From positions 3,510 to 67,509 of the forward strand of contig CAZPMD010000010.1 of assembly GCA_964587395.1 (NCBI GenBank): 64,000 nucleotides of DNA, given 5' to 3'. The stretch is from Phreatobacter sp964587395. Its GTDB lineage: Bacteria > Pseudomonadota > Alphaproteobacteria > Rhizobiales > Phreatobacteraceae. Shown here piece after piece: positions 32,783 through 42,182 of this stretch. A program made the position numbers and the translations under genes. Numbering within the stretch: the stretch's first letter is position 1; every line of letters begins with the position of its first letter. The notes under the pieces are model-generated. The model saw only the letters and a list, made by a program, of their open reading frames with translations. It had not been told where the DNA came from and did no database searches.

Positions 32783-33105
32783 CAGGAGACCTTCTCGACA
32801 TAGACGGCGATGCGGCCGCCGCAGGAGAGGCCCGCCCGCCAGGCGGTCTCGTCGGCGACCCCGAATTCCAGCAGCTTGGCCTTGCCGGAGCCGATGACGT
32901 CCATGGCCTCGCTGACCACCTCGCCCTCGACACAGCCGCCGGAGACCGATCCGAGGAAGGTGCCGGCCTCGTCGATCACGAGGTGCGAGCCGACCGGACG
33001 CGGCGCCGAGCCCCAGGTCTCCACCACCGTGGCGATGGCGACGCCCTTGCCGGCCTTCGCCCAGGCCTCGGCCTGTCCGAGGATGTCGTCGTCGGTCGAG
33101 AGCAT
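32782..33105 (-). CDS. XdhC/CoxI N-terminal domain protein
   Basis: A 107-aa protein covering only the N-terminal XdhC_CoxI domain: AKAGKGVAIATVVETWGSAPRPVGSHLVID and GTFLGSVSGGCVEGEVVSEA, with Cys residues in GGCVEG and LSCGGRI typical of the cofactor-handling site. The ATG at 33105 follows GGGAGG by five bases. It precedes the Rossmann XdhC gene with a one-base overlap. Its role is molybdenum cofactor sulfuration or insertion for the CoxLMS-like enzyme. Confidence 0.9.
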   Translation of the reverse strand: MLSTDDDILGQAEAWAKAGKGVAIATVVETWGSAPRPVGSHLVIDEAGTFLGSVSGGCVEGEVVSEAMDVIGSGKAKLLEFGVADETAWRAGLSCGGRIAVYVEKVS

Positions 33106-33200
33106 GGTCGCCTCCCTTAGGCCTGTCGAACCCCTAAGACATCGGATGATCGGGGGCGGCTTGCAAGGGAGACGTCCGCATCGATGACGTGCGTCCGCCC

Positions 33201-34391
33201 TCACGCAGCCTTCAGCCAGCGCCGCGGGTCATGGCTGCGATCCGGCCGCCGCGAGTCGAGGACGGCGACGAGGTCGGCCACGGCGGCGATGTTGTGGATG
33301 GTGCGGAACTCGTCGACATGCGGCAGCAGGGCGCGGATGCCCTGGGCCCGGGCCTGGAAGCCGTCGAAGCGCAGCAGCGGATTGAGCCAGACGAGCCGGC
33401 GGCAGGAGCGGTGCAGGCGGTCAGCCTCGCGGGCGAGGTCCTCCGTGCCGTCCCGCTCCAGCCCGTCGGTCACCAGCAGGACGACCGCACCCCCGGACAG
33501 CACGCGGCGCGACCACAGCTTGTTGAAGGCATGCAGCGAGGGGGCGATGCGCGTGCCTCCGGACCAGTCGTCGACACCTGCCGTGCAGGCCGCCAGCGCT
33601 TCGTCCGGGTCGCGTGCCTTCAGCATGCGGGTGATGTTGGTCAGCCGCGTGCCGAAGGTGAAGGCGTGGACATTGCGGCGGTTCTCCATCAGCGCGTGGA
33701 TGAAGTGCAGCATGACCCGGGTGTACTGGCTCATCGAGCCGGAAATGTCGCAGAGCACCACGAGCGGCGGGTGCTTCGTCTTCGGCCCGCGGCGGGCGAG
33801 GTCGATGATGCCGCCGCCCTCGCCGATGGAGCGGCGCAGCGTGCGCCGGAAGTCGATCCGGCGCCCCCTGAGGTCCGGCGCGAAACGCCGCGTCGGCACC
33901 GCGTCATCGGGCAACACCAGCGCCGCGACGCGCCGGCTCGCCTCGGCGATCTCGGCCGCCGTCATCTGGGCGAAGTCCTTCTTCTGCAGCACCTCGACGT
34001 CGGAGACGGTAAGGCTCGCATCCACCTCGATCTCCGGCTTCTCCACCGGCACGCTCTCGGCCTGCTTGAAGAAGGCCTCCTGCAGGCGCAGCGACACCGG
34101 ATCCGGCTTGCCCGGCTGCACCGGCGCCACCGGCAAGAGGATGGAGAGCAGCTTCTCCATCAGGTGGCGCTTCTTCCAGAAGATCTCGAAGGCGGTGCGG
34201 AACAGCAGGGAGTGCTCGTGCTTCGACACGAAGACGGAATGCAGGGTCCAGTAGAAGTCCTCGCGCGAACCGATGCCGGCGGCCTCCACCGCCTGGATGG
34301 CGTCGAGCACGGTGCCCGGTCCGACCGGAAGGCCGGCTACCCGGAGGGCGCGGGCAAAATGGGCGATGTTCTCGGCCAGCGCATGGGCCAT
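33201..34391 (-). CDS. VWA domain protein, CoxE-like
   Basis: A 396-aa CoxE-family protein. The C-terminal von Willebrand A domain carries the MIDAS motif DISGSMSQYTR (DxSxS), with TFGTRLTNITRML, DWSGGTRIAPSL and LVTDGLERDGTEDL. The N-terminal half is helical. CoxE works with the MoxR AAA+ ATPase CoxD to mature the CO-dehydrogenase-type active site. The coxD homologue lies two genes upstream, with a small membrane protein gene between. The ATG at 34391 overlaps that gene's stop by one base. Confidence 0.9.
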   Translation of the reverse strand: MAHALAENIAHFARALRVAGLPVGPGTVLDAIQAVEAAGIGSREDFYWTLHSVFVSKHEHSLLFRTAFEIFWKKRHLMEKLLSILLPVAPVQPGKPDPVSLRLQEAFFKQAESVPVEKPEIEVDASLTVSDVEVLQKKDFAQMTAAEIAEASRRVAALVLPDDAVPTRRFAPDLRGRRIDFRRTLRRSIGEGGGIIDLARRGPKTKHPPLVVLCDISGSMSQYTRVMLHFIHALMENRRNVHAFTFGTRLTNITRMLKARDPDEALAACTAGVDDWSGGTRIAPSLHAFNKLWSRRVLSGGAVVLLVTDGLERDGTEDLAREADRLHRSCRRLVWLNPLLRFDGFQARAQGIRALLPHVDEFRTIHNIAAVADLVAVLDSRRPDRSHDPRRWLKAA

Positions 34392-34888
34392 CAGGCGGGC
34401 CTCAGCAGCGCCGCCCAGAGCGGCGACAGGGTGAGCGAGCCGGCATTGTAGACGGCGTGGGCGAGTGCCGTGCCGAGAAAGGCGGTGCGCCAGCCACGCG
34501 CCCCGAACCAGCCGGCATACTGAAGCGCGAAGACGACGAAGATCGCCGCCGTGACCGGGGTACGTACCAGCGTGATCGGCAGGTGCGCCATCACCGCCGC
34601 AGCCATGGCCGCCAGAACGAAGGTCGAGCGGTCGGCGCCGAAGCGCAGCACCATCAGCCAGTGCAGCACCACCAGCACGGCCGTCTCGAGGAGCGGCGCG
34701 ACGACGATCGCCGCGGTGACGATGAGCGTCATCGACAGGCCCGACGGAACGGGTGCCGGCACGCGCGTGCCGGCCAGCCACAGTGCGGTCCACCACGCCA
34801 GCGGCACGAGCAGCAGCGCGACGCCGATGGCGACGGCCTTCAGCCATGGCATCCGGCCCGGTTCGGTGATCAGTGCGGCGGGGGCCAT
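34391..34888 (-). CDS. Membrane protein with degenerate CPBP-like motifs
   Basis: A 165-aa protein with about five TM segments. Motifs recall the CPBP/Abi (CAAX protease-like) family: APLLETAVLV in place of EExxxR, AHLPITL, and GTALAHAVYN matching the HxxxN motif. The first Glu pair is reduced to one Glu, so protease activity is doubtful. It sits between coxD and coxE with a one-base overlap downstream, which is not usual for cox maturation operons. It may anchor the MoxR-VWA pair at the membrane, or be a passenger. Confidence 0.65.
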   Translation of the reverse strand: MAPAALITEPGRMPWLKAVAIGVALLLVPLAWWTALWLAGTRVPAPVPSGLSMTLIVTAAIVVAPLLETAVLVVLHWLMVLRFGADRSTFVLAAMAAAVMAHLPITLVRTPVTAAIFVVFALQYAGWFGARGWRTAFLGTALAHAVYNAGSLTLSPLWAALLRPA

Positions 34889-34892
34889 CGCG

Positions 34893-35810
34893 TCAGCGCC
34901 CTGCCCTGACCTCGTCGAGGATGGCCTTGGCCTCGCCGCCCTGCATCTTCTGGATGTCGTCCTGGTATTTCAGCAGCACGCCGAGCGTGTCGTTCACCGC
35001 CTGCGGATCGAGGCCGACGGCGTCGAGTTCCGTCAGGGCGGTCGCCCAGTCGATGGTCTCGGCGACGCCCGGCACCTTGAACAGGTCGCTCTTCCTCAGG
35101 CGCTGGACGAAGGCGACGATCTCCTTCGTCAGCCGCTCCGGCGCACCCGGCGCCTTGGCCCGGAGGATGGCGAGTTCCCGCGCCGCATCGGGGTAGTCCA
35201 CCCAGTGGTAGAGACAGCGCCGCTTCAGCGCGTCATGGATCTCGCGGGTGCGGTTGGACGTGACGATGACGATGGGCGGCGCCGGCGCCTTGATGGTCCC
35301 GAGCTCCGGCACCGTCACCTGGAAATCGGACAGCACCTCCAGAAGGAAGGCCTCGAAGGCCTCGTCGGTGCGGTCGAGCTCGTCGATGAGGAGAACCGGC
35401 GGCCCCCGCAGGTCCGGCTCGAGCGCCTGCAGCAGCGGCCGCTTCACGAGATAGCGCTCGGAGAAGATGCCGGCAGAGAGCTGGTCTCGGTCGACCCCGC
35501 CCTCGGCCTCGGCGAGGCGGATGGCGATCATCTGGGCCGCATAGTTCCACTCATAGACGGCGGCGGCGACGTCGAGGCCCTCGTAGCACTGCAGGCGGAT
35601 GAGGTTGCGGCCGAGCGCCGAGGCGAGGACCTTGGCGATCTCGGTCTTGCCGACGCCGGCCTCCCCTTCCAGCAGCAGCGGCCGCCCCAGTTTCAGCGCC
35701 AGGAACAGCACGGTGGCGAGCGAACGGTCGGCGACGTAGTTGGCGCCCTTGAGCAGGGCCAGCGTGTCGTCGATGGACGTGGGAAGCGGATGGGACGGTG
35801 CAGATGTCAC
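34893..35810 (-). CDS. MoxR family AAA+ ATPase, CoxD-like
   Basis: A 305-aa MoxR-type AAA+ ATPase. Walker A is LLEGEAGVGKTEIAK (about residues 46-60), Walker B PPVLLIDELDRTDEAFEAFL, and sensor 1 IVIVTSNRTREIHDALKRRC. This is the CoxD subgroup, which with CoxE remodels the Cu/Mo site of CO-dehydrogenase-family enzymes. The start is GTG 35810, preceded by GGAG at eight bases. It opens the leftward maturation operon running to 30465. The catalytic subunit genes lie further upstream, beyond two unrelated genes. Confidence 0.92.
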   Translation of the reverse strand: MTSAPSHPLPTSIDDTLALLKGANYVADRSLATVLFLALKLGRPLLLEGEAGVGKTEIAKVLASALGRNLIRLQCYEGLDVAAAVYEWNYAAQMIAIRLAEAEGGVDRDQLSAGIFSERYLVKRPLLQALEPDLRGPPVLLIDELDRTDEAFEAFLLEVLSDFQVTVPELGTIKAPAPPIVIVTSNRTREIHDALKRRCLYHWVDYPDAARELAILRAKAPGAPERLTKEIVAFVQRLRKSDLFKVPGVAETIDWATALTELDAVGLDPQAVNDTLGVLLKYQDDIQKMQGGEAKAILDEVRAGR

Positions 35811-35866
35811 GAAGGCACTCCGGCTGGACGCGGAACCATAGCGCAGCCGGAGCGGTGGCGAGAACC

Positions 35867-36688
35867 TCAATCCGCAGAGGCGCGTCGCGTTTGCGGCAGG
35901 CCCGGATCGAGAGCCAGCCGCGTCGCCTGGGCGATGCCGGTGCCATAACCGGTGGTCAGGGTGATCTTGGCGGGGATCAGGTGGCGCGTGCCGTGCACCG
36001 GCACCAGCACGACTTCGGCCGACCGGCGGCGGGCGCTCTCGATGTCGTTGCGGTCCGGACGATAGCCGGCGATCGGCTCGAAGCGCACGCGGCAGACCGC
36101 CGCCTCGCCCTTGTAGCCACCGATATCGACCTGCCGCGTCTCGACGAAGGAATAGATGAGATCGAAACGCTCGCGGCCGCCGAAGATGCGAGACCGGCGC
36201 TCGCAGGCCGCAGCCCCCGTCACCGGCCCCGTGCCGCCGGCAACGAAGATGCCGGCCGACAGCGGATCCACCACGCCGCGCAGATGCTCCGGCAGGACCG
36301 GCGTGGCACGTGTGTGGGGCGGCTTGTCCGGATTGCGCTCGACCGAGGTGACGTTGCCGCCGGCCATGGCGATGCGCGTCGTCTCGACCTTGCCGCCCGA
36401 GCGTATCTCGACATTGAAATGGGCGGGAACCGCGGCACTGCCGCTGATCTGCCCGGTCGAGGTCGCCGTGCCGGTACCGCCGGCAAACATCGCCGCCATG
36501 CCGGTCACCCGGGCCTCGAGGGTGGTGCGGTAGCTGCGGCCATCCGTGGTCGAGACCATGGTGCCGCGTCCGATCGACAGGCCGAGGAAGGTCACGGCGT
36601 AATCCGCCGAAACCTGCCCCTGCGACTGGGCGAGCGCCGGCAACGAGGTGAGCGAAGCCAAGGCGAGTGCGATGATGGGGGTTTTCAT
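35867..36688 (-). CDS. DUF3108 domain periplasmic protein
   Basis: A 273-aa exported protein with signal peptide (MKTPIIALALASLTSLPALAQ). The mature part has DYAVTFLGLSIGRGTM and continuous beta strands typical of DUF3108. Two cysteines (AACERRS, AAVCRVRF) could pair. Typical family positions KITLTTGYGTGIAQATRL are near the end. The ATG at 36688 is immediately upstream of the signal peptide. It lies between the two cox blocks but is probably unrelated to them. Function unknown. Confidence 0.8.
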   Translation of the reverse strand: MKTPIIALALASLTSLPALAQSQGQVSADYAVTFLGLSIGRGTMVSTTDGRSYRTTLEARVTGMAAMFAGGTGTATSTGQISGSAAVPAHFNVEIRSGGKVETTRIAMAGGNVTSVERNPDKPPHTRATPVLPEHLRGVVDPLSAGIFVAGGTGPVTGAAACERRSRIFGGRERFDLIYSFVETRQVDIGGYKGEAAVCRVRFEPIAGYRPDRNDIESARRRSAEVVLVPVHGTRHLIPAKITLTTGYGTGIAQATRLALDPGLPQTRRASAD

Positions 36689-36730
36689 GCGCGCGACCCT
36701 CTCGAAGTGGGGGCTTCGGCCCCGCTTGTC

Positions 36731-36935
36731 GATTCCACTGTCCCGGCGCCGTCGGGCGAATTTGCGGCGCGATCCCGAAAACATAGCGGAGCGCCGATGA
36801 ACGCCCGGCAACGGCTTCCCGACCTGCCGCGGGCGTGGCTGGCTACAGAGGTTACCGGCCTGGTGAGGATTCCCACGCAATCGATTCGAATTTTCATTAA
36901 GAGCCATATGATAGCTCATTGTTGCGTCAGGATTC
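36731..36935. promoter_or_regulatory. GANTC (CcrM) site cluster in divergent region
   Basis: Four GATTC motifs at 36731, 36868, 36883 and 36931, three of them within 68 bp, in the gap between the leftward DUF3108 gene and a rightward small gene at 36955. This suggests methylation-linked (CcrM/GcrA) control. Confidence 0.4.
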
Positions 36936-36954
36936 TCGAGCCGGGGGCCTCCCC

Positions 36955-37320
36955 ATGCGCAACAACACGCTCATCACCACCCTGTGCCTGGCCCTCGTCG
37001 GCGGGCTCGTCGCCATCTATCTGTTCTTCCCGAACGAGGCCTCGACGATCACCGGCAGCGTGCGCCGGATGATCGACCCGAACCGCCCCCACCACGTCAA
37101 GCTGGAGTACATTGCGGTCAACCCCGAGCTGTCGCGGGGCTGGCGCACCCTCAGGACCGTCGAGCGCGCCGAGCAGTGCTATCCGCTGCTGGAGCAGGAT
37201 CATTCCCGCGACCGCGACGTCGCCGGCCCCATCGCGACCCTGCGCTGTGTCGGCTATCACGGCAACGGCCAGGTCATCGGAGTGCTGAGGACCCACCGCG
37301 TCGGCCAGGCCCCCAACTGA
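36955..37320 (+). CDS. Small membrane-anchored conserved protein
   Basis: A 121-aa protein with one N-terminal TM segment (about residues 7-25, TLCLALVGGLVAIYLFF) and a periplasmic or cytoplasmic polar domain with Cys in AEQCYPLL and LRCVGYHG. I do not recognise the family. The ATG at 36955 was chosen because the hydrophobic segment follows directly. It is convergent with the coxM-like gene and is the only rightward gene in this part of the window. Its promoter region is rich in GANTC sites. Confidence 0.65.
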   Translation: MRNNTLITTLCLALVGGLVAIYLFFPNEASTITGSVRRMIDPNRPHHVKLEYIAVNPELSRGWRTLRTVERAEQCYPLLEQDHSRDRDVAGPIATLRCVGYHGNGQVIGVLRTHRVGQAPN

Positions 37321-37333
37321 GGCCTGCGAATCG

Positions 37334-37359
37334 AAAAGGCCGGAGCTTTCGCCCCGGCC
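37334..37359 (-). terminator. Rho-independent terminator of the coxSLM-like operon
   Basis: Read leftward: GGCCGG, ten-base loop, CCGGCC, then TTTT (37337-37334). It lies 25 bp after the CoxM-like stop. Confidence 0.7.
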
Positions 37360-37383
37360 CTCCCTCAAGTCATTCACCCTGGA

Positions 37384-38181
37384 TCAGGCGGTGGCCGCCG
37401 CGACCGCGCGCTTGGCGATGACGCCCACCAGATGGGCGCGATAGTCGGCCGAGGCGTGGATGTCGCCGTTCATGTCGGCGGCCGGCGTCGTGACGCCCTC
37501 CAGCGACTTCGGGTTGAAGCGCTTCGCCAGCGCCGCCTCCATCGCCGCGTGGCGGAAGACCCCACCGGAACCCGCGCCCGTCACCGCCACGCGCACATTG
37601 CTGCCCTTCTTGGCGACGAACACGCCGACGATGGCATAGCGGGACGCTGGGTTGGGGAACTTCACGTAACCCGCCTTGCCGGGGATCGGGAAGGCGACCT
37701 TGGTGATGACCTCGTCATCGTCCAGCGCGGTGGAGAACATGCCGGCGAAGAACTCGTCCGCCGGAATCTTGCGCTTGCTGGTGTGGACGGTGGCCCCGAG
37801 CGCCATCAGCGCGGCCGGATAGTCGGCGGCCGGGTCGTTGTTGGCGACCGACCCGCCGATCGTGCCGCGATGGCGCACATGGGGGTCGCCGATGTGGCCG
37901 GCGAGCGAGGCGAGCGCCGGGATCGCCTGCTGGACGATCGGCGAGTTCGCCACCTCGGCATGGGTCGTCATCGCGCCGATGACGATGTTGCGGCCCTTCT
38001 GCTCGATGCCCGACAGGCCTGCGCCCGACAGGTCGATCAGCGTCTTCGGGCTCGCCAGCCGCTGCTTCATGGTCGGGATCAGCGTATGGCCGCCGGCCAG
38101 CAGCTTCGGGTCCTCGGCCTTGTTCAGGAGCGAGACGGCGCCGCGGACGGTGGCGGCCTTCTGGTATTTGAAGGGATACAT
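37384..38181 (-). CDS. FAD-binding subunit of xanthine dehydrogenase/CO dehydrogenase family (CoxM-like)
   Basis: A 265-aa FAD-binding subunit. The two FAD motifs are LLAGGHTLIPTMKQRLASP (about 27-45) and RGTIGGSVANNDPAADYPAA (about 106-125). The C-terminal CO_deh_flav_C domain contains RYAIVGVFVAKKG. It passes electrons from the Fe-S subunit onward to the acceptor. The ATG at 38181 follows GGAGAGG. It lies 16 bp downstream of the large-subunit gene and closes the S-L-M operon before a terminator. Confidence 0.93.
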   Translation of the reverse strand: MYPFKYQKAATVRGAVSLLNKAEDPKLLAGGHTLIPTMKQRLASPKTLIDLSGAGLSGIEQKGRNIVIGAMTTHAEVANSPIVQQAIPALASLAGHIGDPHVRHRGTIGGSVANNDPAADYPAALMALGATVHTSKRKIPADEFFAGMFSTALDDDEVITKVAFPIPGKAGYVKFPNPASRYAIVGVFVAKKGSNVRVAVTGAGSGGVFRHAAMEAALAKRFNPKSLEGVTTPAADMNGDIHASADYRAHLVGVIAKRAVAAATA

Positions 38182-38197
38182 GTGACCTCTCCGAACC

Positions 38198-40567
38198 TTA
38201 CTCGGCCGCGATCGCGGCTTTGGATTGCTTGCTGATGACCGTCCACAGGGCCTGGGGCGTCGCCGGCATCGGCACGTCCTCGGTCCCCAGCGCATCGGTC
38301 AGCGCGTTGATGACGGCGGCGGGAGAGGCAATGGCCCCCGCCTCGCCGCAGCCCTTGATGCCGAGCGGGTTGGACGGGCACGGCGTCACCGTCATGCCGA
38401 TGTCGAACGAGGGCAGGTCATGGGCCCGCGGCATGGCGTAGTCCATGTAGGAGGCCGTCAGGAGCTGGCCGTCCTTGTTGTAGACGGCGCCTTCCAGCAG
38501 CGCCTGTCCGACACCCTGGGCAATGCCGCCATGGACCTGGCCTTCGACAATCATCGGATTGATGACGTTGCCGAAGTCGTCCACGGCCGTCCATTTCACG
38601 ATCTGGGCGACACCGGTCTCCTGGTCCACCTCGATCTCGCAGATGTGGCAGCCGGCCGGGAAGGTGAAGTTGGTGGGGTCGTAGAACGATCCCTCCTTCA
38701 GGCCCGGCTCCAGCTCCTGCGGATTGAATTTGTGGGCGATGTAGGCATTCAGCGCCACCGTGCCGAAGTCCACCGACTTGTCGGTGCCCTTCACGGTGAA
38801 CTTGCCGTCCTTGAAGTCGATGTCGGCCTCGGCCGCCTCGAGCACATGGGAGGCGACCTTCTTCGCCTTGGCCTCGATCTTGTCGAGCGCCTTGGAGATG
38901 GCCGACATGCCGACAGCACCGGAGCGCGAGCCGTAGGTACCCATGCCAAACTGCACCTTGTCGGTGTCGCCGTGGACGATGGAGACGTTGTCGATGGAGA
39001 TGCCGAGCCGGGCCGATACCAACTGGGCGAAGGTCGTCTCGTGGCCCTGGCCGTGGCTGTGGGACCCGGTGAGGACCTCCACCGTACCGACCGGATTGAC
39101 CCTGACCTCCGCAGACTCCCACAGGCCGACGCCGGCGCCGAGCGAGCCGACCGCCTGGGACGGGGCGATGCCGCAGGCCTCGATATAGGCGGAGTAGCCG
39201 AGGCCGCGCAGCTTGCCGCGCTTGGCCGCCTCGCGCCGCCGCTTGCCGAAGCCCTTCACGTCGGCCATCTCCATGGCCTTCACGAGCGAGGCTTTGTAGT
39301 CGCCGCAGTCATAGGCCATGATCACCGGCGTCTGGTGCGGGAACTTCGAGATGAAGTTGCGCCGCCGGAACGCCGCCGGATCCATGCCGATCTCGCGGGC
39401 CGCCACCTCGACGAGGCGCTCGACGACGAAGGTCGCCTCCGGACGTCCGGCTCCGCGATAGGCATCGACCGGCGAGGTGTTGGTATAGACCGCGTCCACC
39501 TCGGCGTAGATGTTCGGGATGGCATACTGGCCCGACAGCAGCGTCGCATAGAGATAGGTCGGTACCGACGAGGCGAAGGTCGACAGGTAGGCGCCCATAT
39601 TGGCGATCGTCTTGACCCTGAGGCCGGTGATCCTGCCCTCGGCATCGGTGGCGAGCTCGGCGCGCGTCACGTGATCGCGGCCGTGGGCGACGCAGAGGAA
39701 CTCCTCGGTCCGGTCCGCCGTCCACTTGACGGGACGGCCGCACTTGCGCGCGGCCCAGACGCAGACCGTCTCCTCGGCATAGATGAAGATCTTCGAGCCG
39801 AAGCCGCCGCCGACATCGGGGGCGATGACCCGCAGCTTGTGCTCCGGCGCGATACCGATGAAGGCCGACAGAACGAGGCGGGCGACGTGCGGGTTCTGGC
39901 TCGTCGTGTAGAGCGTCAGGGCATCGTTGCCGGCGTCGTACTCGCCGATCGCGGCACGCGGCTCCATGGCGTTGGGCACCAGGCGGTTGTTGACGATGTC
40001 GAGCTTGGTGACGTGCTTGGCCGCCTTGAAGGCCGCCTCGGTCGCCGCCTTGTCGCCGATGTGCCAGTCATAGACGGTGTTGTTCGGCGCCTCGGCATGG
40101 ACTTCCGGCGCCCCCTTGGCCTGCGCCTTGGCGGTATCGACATTGGCCGGCAGCACGCCGTAGTCGACCACGATGGCCTCGGCCGCGTCCTTGGCCTGCG
40201 ACAGCGTCTCGGCGATGACCACGGCGACGTGGTCGCCGACATAGCGCACCTTGCCCTGGGCGAGGATCGGGTGGGGCCCCGCGCGCATCGGCGTCCCGTC
40301 CTTGGAATGGATCATCCAGCCACAGATGAGCCCGCCGACCTTGTCGGCGGCGACGTCGTCGCCGGTGTAGATGGCGACCACGCCCGGCATGGCCTTCGCC
40401 TTGGCGATGTCGATCTTCTTGAGCGTGGCATGGGCGTGCGGCGAGCGCAGGAAGTAGGCGTGCGTCTGGCCGGGGCGGTTGATGTCGTCGGTATACTGGC
40501 CCTTGCCCGTGATGAAACGGTGGTCTTCCTTGCGCCGAACGGCGGCACCGAGTGCGGTGACTGTCAT
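38198..40567 (-). CDS. Molybdopterin large subunit, form II CO dehydrogenase-like (xanthine dehydrogenase family)
   Basis: A 789-aa molybdenum hydroxylase catalytic subunit. Mo-cofactor segments include GGGFGSKIFIYAEE and GVGLWESAEVRV, plus GSHSHGQGHETTFAQ and GIKGCGEAGAIASPAAVINAL with the catalytic Glu. The active-site loop reads DAYRGAGRPEATF, the form II signature AYRGAGR, not the AYxCSFR loop with the Cu-binding Cys of true form I CO dehydrogenase. CO oxidation is thus unproven. Form II enzymes may act on purines, aldehydes or other compounds. The full set of CoxD/E and XdhC maturation genes is nearby. Confidence 0.93.
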   Translation of the reverse strand: MTVTALGAAVRRKEDHRFITGKGQYTDDINRPGQTHAYFLRSPHAHATLKKIDIAKAKAMPGVVAIYTGDDVAADKVGGLICGWMIHSKDGTPMRAGPHPILAQGKVRYVGDHVAVVIAETLSQAKDAAEAIVVDYGVLPANVDTAKAQAKGAPEVHAEAPNNTVYDWHIGDKAATEAAFKAAKHVTKLDIVNNRLVPNAMEPRAAIGEYDAGNDALTLYTTSQNPHVARLVLSAFIGIAPEHKLRVIAPDVGGGFGSKIFIYAEETVCVWAARKCGRPVKWTADRTEEFLCVAHGRDHVTRAELATDAEGRITGLRVKTIANMGAYLSTFASSVPTYLYATLLSGQYAIPNIYAEVDAVYTNTSPVDAYRGAGRPEATFVVERLVEVAAREIGMDPAAFRRRNFISKFPHQTPVIMAYDCGDYKASLVKAMEMADVKGFGKRRREAAKRGKLRGLGYSAYIEACGIAPSQAVGSLGAGVGLWESAEVRVNPVGTVEVLTGSHSHGQGHETTFAQLVSARLGISIDNVSIVHGDTDKVQFGMGTYGSRSGAVGMSAISKALDKIEAKAKKVASHVLEAAEADIDFKDGKFTVKGTDKSVDFGTVALNAYIAHKFNPQELEPGLKEGSFYDPTNFTFPAGCHICEIEVDQETGVAQIVKWTAVDDFGNVINPMIVEGQVHGGIAQGVGQALLEGAVYNKDGQLLTASYMDYAMPRAHDLPSFDIGMTVTPCPSNPLGIKGCGEAGAIASPAAVINALTDALGTEDVPMPATPQALWTVISKQSKAAIAAE

Positions 40568-40631
40568 GGCGATCCTCCCTGCGGACCTCTGGACTGTGGA
40601 TCAGGCGTGCGTCTGCGGCTTTTGGCGCCGC

Positions 40632-41126
<495 letters not shown>

Positions 41127-41200
41127 GGGCGTTCCTCCTCAAATTCAATCTAACTGGGCGCCTTCGGGCCGGTTCTTGTTGTCGTTGCCGGCTCCCTCAC

Positions 41201-41252
41201 CGAAAACACGCCGTTTTCGATAGGATTTCCAGTTTGGACCCGTTCTGAACGG
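41201..41252. promoter_or_regulatory. Two palindromes in the coxS/pcaD divergent region
   Basis: CGAAAAC-ACGCC-GTTTTCG (41201-41219) and CCGTTC-T-GAACGG (41240-41252) are perfect dyads about 20 bp apart between the divergent coxS-like and pcaD genes. They are candidate operators for regulators of either operon. Confidence 0.5.
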
Positions 41253-41376
41253 AGCGTCAAGCTGGAACCTTGCCAGACTGCAGGCCGGCCGCGCGGCGGG
41301 CGCATCGCCCTCCCCCGTTGCAATGTCGCGGCTCTTCCCTAGTCTCGCCCGCCACCCTTCCGGCAGGAGAGCATCC

Positions 41377-42156
41377 ATGGCCCGCTTCACCACCTCCGAC
41401 GGCCTGTCACTGCGCTACGAGGATACCGGCAGCGACAAGCCCGTGCTGCTGCTTTCCAACTCGCTCGGCACCCGCCTGGAGATGTGGGATCCGCAGATGC
41501 CCGCCTTCGCCGCGGCCTACCGCGTCGTGCGCTACGACAAGCGCGGCCACGGCGAGAGCCAGGCGCCGGCCGGGCCCGCAGGCTTCACCCGCCTCACCCG
41601 CGACGCCATCGAACTGCTCGACCATCTCGGCATCGCGAAAGCCGACTTCTGCGGCCTCTCTATCGGCGGCATGACAGGCATGTGGGCGGCCACCCACCAT
41701 GCCGAGCGCCTCGGCCGGCTGGTGCTCTGCAACACCAGCGCCGCCATGCCCGCCATCGACATGTGGAACCAGCGCATCGCCACGGTGAAGCGCGAGGGCA
41801 TGAAGCCGCTGATCCCCAGCATTGTCGACCGCTGGTTCACGCGGCGCTTCCAGGAGGCCGATCCTGCCGCCGTGGCGCGCGTCGTCACCATGCTCGAGAC
41901 CACCCATCCGGAAGGCTATGCGGCCTGCTCGGCCGCCATCCGCGACATGGACCAGCGCGAGTCGATCCGCTCCATTCGCCTGCCGACCCTCGTCATCGCC
42001 GGCACCCATGACGGCTCGACCCCGCCCGAGAAGGGCCGGGACATCGCCGCGGCCATCGCCGGCGCGCGCTACGTCGAGCTCGATGCGGCGCACCTCTCCA
42101 ACATCGAGCAGCCCGAAGCCTTCACCACCGCGGTGATGGGGTTCCTGAAATCTTGA
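41377..42156 (+). CDS. pcaD: 3-oxoadipate enol-lactonase
   Basis: A 259-aa alpha/beta hydrolase matching PcaD. It has LLLSNSLGTRLEMWDPQMPAF, RYDKRGHGESQAP, the nucleophile elbow CGLSIGGMTGMW, LVIAGTHDGSTPP and the catalytic His in DAAHLSNIEQPEAF. It hydrolyses beta-ketoadipate enol-lactone to beta-ketoadipate in protocatechuate breakdown. The ATG at 41377 follows AGGAGA. pcaC follows 244 bp later, so the step pair is present though no other pca gene is visible. Confidence 0.9.
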   Translation: MARFTTSDGLSLRYEDTGSDKPVLLLSNSLGTRLEMWDPQMPAFAAAYRVVRYDKRGHGESQAPAGPAGFTRLTRDAIELLDHLGIAKADFCGLSIGGMTGMWAATHHAERLGRLVLCNTSAAMPAIDMWNQRIATVKREGMKPLIPSIVDRWFTRRFQEADPAAVARVVTMLETTHPEGYAACSAAIRDMDQRESIRSIRLPTLVIAGTHDGSTPPEKGRDIAAAIAGARYVELDAAHLSNIEQPEAFTTAVMGFLKS

Positions 42157-42182
42157 GACAAGGCGCCCTGCAGGTCGGCCAG

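Noticed and set aside
38198..40567. True CO-oxidising form I dehydrogenase
   Set aside because: The active-site loop is AYRGAGR, lacking the AYxCSFR Cys that binds copper.
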